Shown: piece after piece, positions 6,549-12,001 of the stretch
How positions within the stretch are numbered: position 1 is the first letter of the stretch
How the letters are laid out: every line of letters begins with the position of its first letter
Assembly (NCBI GenBank): GCA_018715025.1
Contig: DVMK01000104.1
Location: 1-12,001 of the forward strand
DNA length: 12,001 bases
From: Candidatus Caccousia avistercoris
Lineage (GTDB): Bacteria; Bacillota; Clostridia; Oscillospirales; Acutalibacteraceae
Direction of reading: 5' to 3'
Position numbers and translations under genes: made by a program
Notes under the pieces: model-generated
Database searches by the model: none
Told to the model about the DNA's origin: nothing
The model's input: the letters and a program-made list of their open reading frames with translations, nothing else

Positions 6549-8539
6549 AAAAGAGAGTAGCGTTGGAGGATTTTTACCGTTACCAGTACCTTTCCGCCGT
6601 GCGGATTTCCCCGGACGGCAGCCGCGCGGTGTTTGTCCGCACCGAGGCGAACGTGGCGGAAAACGGTTACTCCTCTTACCTGTACCTGTTTGACTGGGAG
6701 ACGGGCGCCCTGACCCAGCTGACAGACACCGGAAGGGACAAGGCCCCCCTCTGGCTGGACAACGGCACCCTTCTGTTCCAGAGCACCCGCAGCGAAGAGC
6801 TGAAAAAGCGCACGGAAAACGGGGAGCCCTGGTCGTACTTTTACACCATGCCCGCCTCCGGGGGCGAGGCCGCAGAGGCCTTCCGCATTCCCGCCAAGGT
6901 GTTCGCCCTGTGGCCCCTGGCAGACGGAAGGTTCCTGGTAAAGTGCGAGCGCAACAACAACTACCCCGGCCTGCACCAGGCAGAGGGCCCCGAAAAGGAG
7001 GAGGCCCTGCGGCTGCAGAAGGAAAACGAGGACTACCTGGTGGCCGACGAGCTGCCCTTCCGCCACGACGGGGAAGGGTTCTACAACAACCTGCGCAAGA
7101 GCCTGGCCCTGTTTGACGCGGCCGCCGGAAAGCTGGAATTCATCAGCGCCCCTCTGGCAGACGTGGAGCATGTGGCCCTGGAAGGGGACCAGGTGCTCTA
7201 CTCTGCCCACGAGATTGTGAAGGAGCGGCGCATGCGCTACCCCACCGGCCTGTACACCTACAGCCTGAAAACAGGCGCCGCCGCCCAGCTGCTGGAAGAG
7301 ACCACCTACCGCATCCGCACCTGCGGGTACATAGGCGGCCAGGTGGTGTTTGCCGGTTCTGACCTGAAGCGGTACGGCAACCAGGAAAACCCCTGGTTCT
7401 ACGTGCTGCGGGACGGCAAGCCCCAGGTGTTCGCCCAAAATGAAGAGAGCGCCATGAACTCGGTAGGCTCTGACTGCCGTTACGGCGGCGGCCTCACCTA
7501 CAAGGTGCGCCAGGATGGCATCTACTTCCTTTCCACCATGGGCGGCGACGCGGTGGTGAAGCGCGCCGGCATGGACGGCCGGGTCGAGACCCTCTCCCGG
7601 CGGGACGGCACGGTGGACTGCTTTGACGTGGGCCCCAGGGGCATTGCCTGCGTCGCCATGAAAAACTACCGCCTGCAGGAGCTGTACACCATTTGCGGTG
7701 AAAAAGAGGAAAAGCGTTCCTCCTTCAACGACTGGGTGTTTGAAGAGCTTGCAATTTCCCTGCCCCAGCGGGTGGAATTTGAAAACTGCGGCTGCGCCAT
7801 GGAGGGCTGGGTCATTCTGCCGGCCGGCTTTGACCCGGCGAAAACCTACCCGGGCATTTTGGACATTCACGGCGGCCACAAGTGCGCTTACGGGGCGGTG
7901 TACTACCACGAAATGCAGCTTTGGGCCAGCCAGGGCTACTTTGTGTTCTTCTGCAACCCCCGGGGCAGCGACGGCGGCGGCAACACCTTTGCCGAGATCA
8001 TCGGCCGGTATGGGGAGATTGATTACGACGATATTATGAAATTCACCGATACGGTGCTGGAGCGGTACCCCCAGCTGGACAAAAACCGCCTGGGCGTGAC
8101 GGGCGGTTCCTACGGCGGGTACATGACCAACTGGATCATCGGCCACACCGACCGGTTCCGGTGCGCCGCCTCTCAGCGGAGCATTGCCAGCTACATTTCC
8201 ATGTTCGGCACGTCAGACACCGGCTACTCCTTCCCCATGTACGGCTTCACCACCAGCCTTTGGGAGGACCCGGGCCGGTACTGGTCCCACTCGCCGCTGA
8301 AATATGCAGACCGGGTCAAGACCCCCACCCTATTCCTCCACTCAGAGAACGACTACCGCTGTCCCATCTCTGAGGGGATGCAGATGTTCACCGCCCTGAA
8401 ATTCCACGGGGTGGAGGCGCGTCTGTGCATGTTCAAGGGAGAATGCCATGAACTGAGCCGGGCGGGCAAGCCCCTGCACCGGGCGCGCCGGCTGAAGGAA
8501 ATCACCGACTGGATGGACGGCCACCTGAAGGGCGAATAA
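6545..8539 (+). CDS. S9 family serine peptidase (prolyl oligopeptidase / acylaminoacyl-peptidase type)
   Basis: A 664-residue two-domain peptidase. The N-terminal part (about 1-410) has beta-propeller-like repeats, beginning with the V-R-I-S-P-D-G blade motif. In this family the propeller restricts access to short peptides. The C-terminal alpha/beta hydrolase domain (about 425-664) carries the oxyanion motif HGG (442-444), the nucleophile Ser522 in GGSYGGY, Asp603 in HSENDYRCP and His635 in GECHELSRAGKP, so the Ser-Asp-His triad is complete and in order. There is no signal peptide, so it should act in the cytoplasm on imported peptides. Its ATG overlaps the previous stop as ATGA, tying it to the transporter. 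Possible specificities are post-proline, dipeptidyl or acyl-aminoacyl cleavage; the sequence does not decide among them. Confidence 0.92.
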   Translation: MKKRVALEDFYRYQYLSAVRISPDGSRAVFVRTEANVAENGYSSYLYLFDWETGALTQLTDTGRDKAPLWLDNGTLLFQSTRSEELKKRTENGEPWSYFYTMPASGGEAAEAFRIPAKVFALWPLADGRFLVKCERNNNYPGLHQAEGPEKEEALRLQKENEDYLVADELPFRHDGEGFYNNLRKSLALFDAAAGKLEFISAPLADVEHVALEGDQVLYSAHEIVKERRMRYPTGLYTYSLKTGAAAQLLEETTYRIRTCGYIGGQVVFAGSDLKRYGNQENPWFYVLRDGKPQVFAQNEESAMNSVGSDCRYGGGLTYKVRQDGIYFLSTMGGDAVVKRAGMDGRVETLSRRDGTVDCFDVGPRGIACVAMKNYRLQELYTICGEKEEKRSSFNDWVFEELAISLPQRVEFENCGCAMEGWVILPAGFDPAKTYPGILDIHGGHKCAYGAVYYHEMQLWASQGYFVFFCNPRGSDGGGNTFAEIIGRYGEIDYDDIMKFTDTVLERYPQLDKNRLGVTGGSYGGYMTNWIIGHTDRFRCAASQRSIASYISMFGTSDTGYSFPMYGFTTSLWEDPGRYWSHSPLKYADRVKTPTLFLHSENDYRCPISEGMQMFTALKFHGVEARLCMFKGECHELSRAGKPLHRARRLKEITDWMDGHLKGE

Positions 8540-8583
8540 CTCGCCCCTGCCGTCACAAGAGACAGAAAGGAAAGGATTACTGT

Positions 8584-9627
8584 ATGAGCAAAAGCGCCAA
8601 GGAGATTTTGAAGGAATCCATTGCCATCGACTGCCTGTTCCACGGCCTGTTTGAGGATCCGCCCGCCGATGCGGACGACAAAATCACCGTGGTGGATCTG
8701 CTTCTGAACGGCGGCGTCACCGCCATCAGCGACACCGTGGTAGACGACAACTATCCCTCCACCTTTGACGACTGCTGCAAGCTGATGCACAACTACTACC
8801 TGCTGGAGGACACCCTGCCGGACCAGGTGGTGATTGTGAAAAGCTCCAAGGACATTGTAAACGCCAAGAAGGAAGGCAAGCTGGCGGTGATTATGAGCAC
8901 CCAGGGGGCCGACATTTTCGAGCGGGACCTGCGCCTCATTACCATTCTGCAGAAGCTGCACATGAAGATTGTCCAGCTCACCTACAACCAGCAGGGCAAC
9001 CTGGGCTCCGGCGTGTACGAGCCGGTGGACGGGGGGCTGACCCGCTTCGGCCAGCAGTGCATTTATGAAATGAACCGGGTGGGCATTCTCATCGACCTTT
9101 CCCACGTGGGCCTGCGCACCTCGATGGACGCCATGGAAACCTCCCGCGACCCGGTCATCTTCTCCCACTCCTCCGCCAAGGCGCTGTGCGGCCACCGGCG
9201 GAACGCCACCGACGAGCAGATTCGGGCCTGCGGCAAGACGGGCGGCGTTGTGTGCGCCTGCCCCCACAGCGTTATGATGAACGACGACCAGTCCTCCTGG
9301 CCTACGGTAGACCGGTTCATCGACCACCTGGTACACATTGCCAGCGTAGCCAGCATAGACAACGTGGGCGTGGGCACCGACCGGTGGCGCCGCTCTACCC
9401 TGCGGGCCAAAATGGGCCGCGTCTCCTTTGACCGCACCCTGCCAGGCTGGTTCGGCGCCTTCAACGACGAGCAGAAGCAGGTACAGGGCTTCAACTATTT
9501 TGACAAATGGGAAAGCTTTGTAGAGGCCATGCTGAAGCGCGATTTCACCGAGGACGAGGTGAAGAAGGTGCTGGGCGGCAACCTGATGCGCGTCTACGAG
9601 CAGGTGTGGGACAAAAATCTGAAATAA
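8584..9627 (+). CDS. Peptidase M19 / renal dipeptidase family protein with altered metal site
   Basis: A 347-residue TIM-barrel amidohydrolase-type protein without a signal peptide. AAAGGAAAGG lies eight bases before the ATG. Family marks: IDLSHVG (170-176, His174), FSHSSAKAL (193-201, His195), R-R-N-A-T-D (205-210), VGVGTD (261-266, Asp266) and C-terminal GGNLMRVYEQVW. Measured against human membrane dipeptidase, His174/His195 match His198/His219 (both 21 apart) and Arg206 matches Arg230. Canonical His20-x-Asp22, Glu125 and His152 correspond here to Leu18-x-His20, Gln107 and Tyr134. Several metal ligands are therefore missing. I recall bacterial M19 homologues with a similar Q-N or L-T-Y-N pattern, so this may be a subfamily trait rather than decay. 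Known M19 enzymes split dipeptides, often with a C-terminal D-residue. Catalytic activity of this copy is uncertain. Confidence 0.88.
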   Translation: MSKSAKEILKESIAIDCLFHGLFEDPPADADDKITVVDLLLNGGVTAISDTVVDDNYPSTFDDCCKLMHNYYLLEDTLPDQVVIVKSSKDIVNAKKEGKLAVIMSTQGADIFERDLRLITILQKLHMKIVQLTYNQQGNLGSGVYEPVDGGLTRFGQQCIYEMNRVGILIDLSHVGLRTSMDAMETSRDPVIFSHSSAKALCGHRRNATDEQIRACGKTGGVVCACPHSVMMNDDQSSWPTVDRFIDHLVHIASVASIDNVGVGTDRWRRSTLRAKMGRVSFDRTLPGWFGAFNDEQKQVQGFNYFDKWESFVEAMLKRDFTEDEVKKVLGGNLMRVYEQVWDKNLK

Positions 9628-9677
9628 CCCGCTGTTTTCCTCAGGAAGCACCGGGCAAGCCAAGACCCGGAACAGGG

Positions 9678-9710
9678 CCGAAAGGCTTTTCCGGTGCATC
9701 CGAAAGGCTT
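9678..9710 (+). repeat. Pair of 11-base direct repeats before the deacylase gene
   Basis: CCGAAAGGCTT occurs at 9678-9688 and again at 9700-9710, 22 bases apart start to start (two helical turns). They lie in the 104-base gap between the M19 and deacylase genes, directly upstream of the AAGGAG ribosome site (9714-9719). The arrangement could suit a protein binding on one DNA face, but chance duplication is quite possible and no promoter elements are evident. Confidence 0.4.
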
Positions 9711-9731
9711 GGAAAGGAGCTGTACGGCAAC

Positions 9732-11495
9732 ATGTACGACATCATCATCAAAAACGCCCTCATTGTGGACGGCACCGGGGCGGACGCCTACCAGGCGGAC
9801 GTGGGGATCCGCGGGGAGCGCATCGCCGCCATCGGCGATCTCTCCCAGGGGGAGGCCGGCCGCGTTCTGGACGCGGAGGGGAAAATCCTGGCCCCCGGCC
9901 TCATCGACATGCACTCTCACGCGGACGCCACCATTCTGGGCTACCCCACCATGGACAGCATGCTGCGCCAGGGCATTACCACCTTTGTGGGCTGCCAGTG
10001 CGGGCACTCCATTGCCCCGGTGGGAAAATACTGGGAGTGCAACCAGGCCATCTATGACATTCTCTGCGACATGTCAGACAAGCTGTTCCCCGACATGTAC
10101 GACAGGGACTACTACACCCCCACGCCGGAAACCCTGCCGCACATCAAAAGGCTGTTCGGCTACGACGCGGATTTCACCACCTTTGGGGAATTTCTGGACA
10201 AGGTGGACGCCCACGGCCTTTCCGGCAACATGATCACCCTCATCGGCTACAATTCCATCCGCATGAACTGTATGGACCCGGACGAGCCAAAAACGCCCAC
10301 GGCGGAGGAAAAGCGGGCCATGCAGGCCCTCATTGACGAGGCCATGGAGGCGGGCGCCTTCGGCATAAGCACAGGCCTGGACTACAAGCCCGGCGCCTTC
10401 TGCACCACCGAAGAGCTGACGGAGATGACCTCTTCCATGAAGCGGTACGGGGGCATCTACTTCACCCACTGGCGCAAAACCGGCCTGCGCACCGGCACGC
10501 CCAAGAAGCAGAAAAAGATCGACGGCATTCGGGAAGCACTGGAGATCGGCATGAAGAACGGCATCCAGGTGGAAATTTCCCACCTTTCCACCGGCTTCGA
10601 CGTGTTCCCCGCCAACGACGACTTCATGCAGAAGGCGGCGGCCCAGCGCACCCTGCAGGTGATTGACGAGTACATTGCCAGGGGGGCGAACGCCTACTTC
10701 GACGTCATTCCCAACATTACCGGCGGCACCATCATCGCCCCCGACCTCATCGCCCTGTTCCGCCCCTGGTACGCGTACACCGGCGGCATTGACCTGTTTG
10801 TGGAAAACCTGAAGCATCCCGACTACCGCAAGCAGCTTTCCGACTACATTTTGGCGGGCCGGTATTTCCGGCTGAACCCCATCATCCAGCCGGACTGGGA
10901 CGAGTCCCTCTCTGTCATCGGCTGTACAAACCCGGCCAGGGTGGGAAAGACCGTGAAGGAAATCGCCCGGGAGCGGGGCGTTTCCAGCCTGGAGCAGGTG
11001 TACGACCTGATGGTGGAGGATCCCTACGTGAAGGTGTTCGCCGCCACCCACTCCATGAACAAATTCGCCGTGCAGGAATATTACAACCACCCCCGGGCCA
11101 TGGTGGGGAACGACACCTTCGTGTTCGACCTGAAGTCCAGCATCCGCTACGACCCCAAATACCCCCACAAAAAGCCCAACCCCAACACCTACTGCGGCTT
11201 CGTGAAGTATATGACGGAATTCGGGCAGCCCCGCTTTGAGGACACCATCCGCAAGGCCAGCGGCCTGCCCGCCCAGGTGCTTGGCCTTACCGACCGGGGC
11301 CTTGTAAAAGAGGGCTTCCGCGCCGACCTGATCCTCATCGACCGGGAAAACCTGAAAACAAACGAAAACCTCATCGAACCCCAGGTGTACCCGGAAGGGA
11401 TTCCCTACGTGCTGGTAAACGGCCAGTTTGTGGTGGACGGCAGCCAGCTGACCGGCCGCCTGCCCGGCGGCGTCATCCGCCGCCAGAGCCGCTGA
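9732..11495 (+). CDS. N-acyl-D-amino-acid deacylase family amidohydrolase (D-aminoacylase-like)
   Basis: A 587-residue metal-dependent amidohydrolase. It opens with the typical DIIIKNALIVDGTG strand and has the metal motif PGLIDMHSHAD with His61 and His63. Cys90 in QCGHS lies 29 residues after His61, the same interval as His67 to Cys96 in Alcaligenes D-aminoacylase. Other expected marks are GISTGLDYKPG (211-221), FTHWR (His246), EISHLSTGF (His284) and Asp461 in VGND, then the closing GLTDRGLVKEGFRADLILID and VNGQFV. At 587 residues it is longer than the roughly 480-residue classical enzyme, with extra sequence at about 100-150 and 250-380. Family members release D-amino acids from N-acyl-D-amino acids; related N-acyl-D-glutamate or other amide hydrolases are alternatives. 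The ATG at 9732 is 12 bases after AAGGAG, a long spacing; the frame is open far upstream, into the M19 gene, but that part is a shadow. Confidence 0.87.
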   Translation: MYDIIIKNALIVDGTGADAYQADVGIRGERIAAIGDLSQGEAGRVLDAEGKILAPGLIDMHSHADATILGYPTMDSMLRQGITTFVGCQCGHSIAPVGKYWECNQAIYDILCDMSDKLFPDMYDRDYYTPTPETLPHIKRLFGYDADFTTFGEFLDKVDAHGLSGNMITLIGYNSIRMNCMDPDEPKTPTAEEKRAMQALIDEAMEAGAFGISTGLDYKPGAFCTTEELTEMTSSMKRYGGIYFTHWRKTGLRTGTPKKQKKIDGIREALEIGMKNGIQVEISHLSTGFDVFPANDDFMQKAAAQRTLQVIDEYIARGANAYFDVIPNITGGTIIAPDLIALFRPWYAYTGGIDLFVENLKHPDYRKQLSDYILAGRYFRLNPIIQPDWDESLSVIGCTNPARVGKTVKEIARERGVSSLEQVYDLMVEDPYVKVFAATHSMNKFAVQEYYNHPRAMVGNDTFVFDLKSSIRYDPKYPHKKPNPNTYCGFVKYMTEFGQPRFEDTIRKASGLPAQVLGLTDRGLVKEGFRADLILIDRENLKTNENLIEPQVYPEGIPYVLVNGQFVVDGSQLTGRLPGGVIRRQSR

Positions 11496-11580
11496 AGCAG
11501 GGCCGAGACACGCGCAGAAGGAGAACGAACTCCCTCAGTCACGCTGCTGAAGGAACCCTGCCATGCCTCCGCAGCCACCG

Positions 11581-11599
11581 TGGTGGATATTGTCCACCA
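11581..11599. repeat. 7-bp hairpin
   Basis: TGGTGGA (11581-11587) pairs perfectly with TCCACCA (11593-11599) around a 5-base loop. The same GGTGG also pairs with the CCACC just before it (11575-11579), so two alternative short structures are possible. It is part of the structured spacer. Confidence 0.5.
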
Positions 11600-11631
11600 G
11601 CTACCGGTAAGCCGTACCCCCAAAAATGCGG

Positions 11632-11667
11632 AGGAACTTTCGCAATCGTAAGATTGCGAGTGTTCCT
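11632..11667. repeat. Long interrupted hairpin with GTAA loop
   Basis: AGGAAC (11632-11637) pairs with GTTCCT (11662-11667), and TCGCAATC (11640-11647) with GATTGCGA (11652-11659), around the loop GTAA. One mismatch and one T-G pair separate the two stems. No T-tract follows on the + strand. On the minus strand the stem is followed, after six bases, by TTTTT (complement of 11622-11626), so it could act as a minus-strand terminator; that role is weakly supported. Confidence 0.65.
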
Positions 11668-11674
11668 GTAAAGG

Positions 11675-11711
11675 GGCCGGCGTTTCGTGACCCTAAGGGC
11701 ACAAGCCGGCC
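11675..11711. repeat. Nested hairpin with GGCCGGC/GCCGGCC base
   Basis: GGCCGGC (11675-11681) pairs with GCCGGCC (11705-11711). Inside, GTG/CAC and CCC/GGG can pair around a TAA loop, giving a bulged, nested stem. It is adjacent to the preceding hairpin (11632-11667). Confidence 0.5.
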
Positions 11712-11761
11712 AAGCGCTGAGGGAAAAGTGAGCGGCGAGGGAAAGGCAGGACAGCCCCCGG

Positions 11762-11809
11762 GGTCGAGGGGGCGCCGTGTGCCGGTGGCACACAAACAGG
11801 GCGCCGACC
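11762..11809. repeat. Three-tier nested inverted repeat
   Basis: The inner stem GTGTGCC (11777-11783) / GGCACAC (11787-11793) has a 3-base loop. The middle stem is GGCGCC (11771-11776) / GGCGCC (11800-11805), and the outer stem is GGTC (11762-11765) / GACC (11806-11809). Tiers are separated by short bulges. The GCCCCC at 11754-11759 could compete by pairing with GGGGGC (11768-11773). The 17 paired positions in 48 bases suggest a real folded element rather than chance. Confidence 0.6.
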
Positions 11810-11848
11810 GGAGCGGCAGCGGAGACTCGCAGCCCCCGCGAATCTTTG

Positions 11849-11876
11849 CATACTTTCTTTTCGTCAAGAAAGTATG
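11849..11876. repeat. Perfect 11-bp hairpin
   Basis: CATACTTTCTT (11849-11859) pairs perfectly with AAGAAAGTATG (11866-11876) around the loop TTCGTC. It is A/T-rich within a G/C-rich neighbourhood and not followed by a T-tract on either strand, so a terminator is unlikely. It may mark one end of the repeat element filling this spacer. Confidence 0.65.
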
Positions 11877-12001
11877 GCCCGCCGCGGCGAGCGGCAAAGT
11901 AAAAATTAGATGTAATAAAAGCAAGTGCATAACGGATAAAGTGGGGCAAGGAAAAGAGCAATTTTTAGCGGGGAAGCTGGAGGGGGTGCAGTTCCGCGGC
12001 C

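Larger units (their letters stand above)
11496..12001. other. Non-coding, hairpin-rich intergenic stretch
   Basis: Five hundred bases without a supportable gene. Minus-strand frames here (up to 140 codons) are Arg/Pro/Ala/Ser-rich, lack ribosome sites and show no domain, so I do not call them. The stretch holds at least five inverted repeats (11581-11599, 11632-11667, 11675-11711, 11762-11809 and 11849-11876). Its texture differs from the coding operon: short G/C blocks, then an A/T-richer end (11890-11970). The segment CTCCCTCAGTCACGC (11530-11544) and the AAGAAAGTATG hairpin resemble intergenic repeats I associate with gut Oscillospirales genomes, but that is from memory. No T-tract follows any stem on the + strand, so no clear terminator for the operon is seen. 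Confidence 0.6.

Noticed and set aside
3581..9699. Other long minus-strand frames (about 390-624 codons) opposite the permease, ATPase, peptidase and dipeptidase genes
   Set aside because: Same composition artefact: scarce TTA, CTA and TCA codons in the sense genes leave the antisense frame open. No domains and no fitting ribosome sites.
9507..9731. 75-codon upstream extension of the deacylase frame
   Set aside because: It overlaps the M19 gene in another frame and reads as Arg/Gly-rich shadow; the family N-terminus begins at 9732.
11846..11960. Possible promoter-like A/T-rich stretches near the right end
   Set aside because: No -35/-10 pair with acceptable match and spacing was found on either strand, and no gene start follows within the window.
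11405..11961. Minus-strand frames of 72, 140 and 109 codons in the right-hand spacer
   Set aside because: They are low-complexity Arg/Pro/Ala/Ser/Leu sequences running through perfect hairpins and lack ribosome sites. They look like spurious translations of a non-coding repeat.

Overview
The window comes from a GC-rich, Gram-positive-type bacterium. The best fit is a gut Clostridia member of the Oscillospirales (Ruminococcaceae/Oscillospiraceae-like). The reasons are strong AAGGAGG-type ribosome sites at nearly every start, a lipoprotein-type solute-binding protein, C/G-rich third codon positions, and a hairpin-rich spacer at the right end that resembles intergenic repeats I associate with that group. 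No marker gene is present, so genus cannot be given.

Layout, all genes on the + strand. 2-115: C-terminal tail of a TPR-like protein. 135-890: a second, related TPR protein. 940-2577: lipoprotein substrate-binding protein of the peptide family (DppA/OppA type). 2578-2715: spacer with a strong rho-independent terminator or attenuator. 2716-6548: two permeases (DppB-, DppC-type) and two ATPases (DppD-, DppF-type). 6545-8539: cytoplasmic S9 prolyl-oligopeptidase-type serine peptidase. 8584-9627: M19 (renal dipeptidase family) protein with an altered metal site. 9732-11495: N-acyl-D-amino-acid deacylase (D-aminoacylase) type amidohydrolase. 11496-12001: non-coding, full of nested inverted repeats.

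The genes from 2716 to 11495 are tightly packed (a 14-base overlap, an ATGA overlap and short gaps) and look like one operon. It joins a complete peptide ABC importer to three intracellular peptide or amide hydrolases without signal peptides. S9 enzymes trim short peptides. M19 enzymes commonly accept dipeptides with a D-residue at the C terminus. D-aminoacylases remove the acyl group from N-acyl-D-amino acids. The simplest joint reading is import and breakdown of unusual peptides, perhaps D-amino-acid-containing or N-acylated ones such as cell-wall or secondary-metabolite fragments. The substrate is inference.

The points most worth a second look are the M19 protein, which lacks several canonical ligands while keeping others at exact family spacing; the D-residue-oriented hydrolase set tied to one importer; the attenuator separating the binding protein from the rest of the transporter; and the structured element at the right end. 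I see no phage, CRISPR, transposase, tRNA or rRNA.
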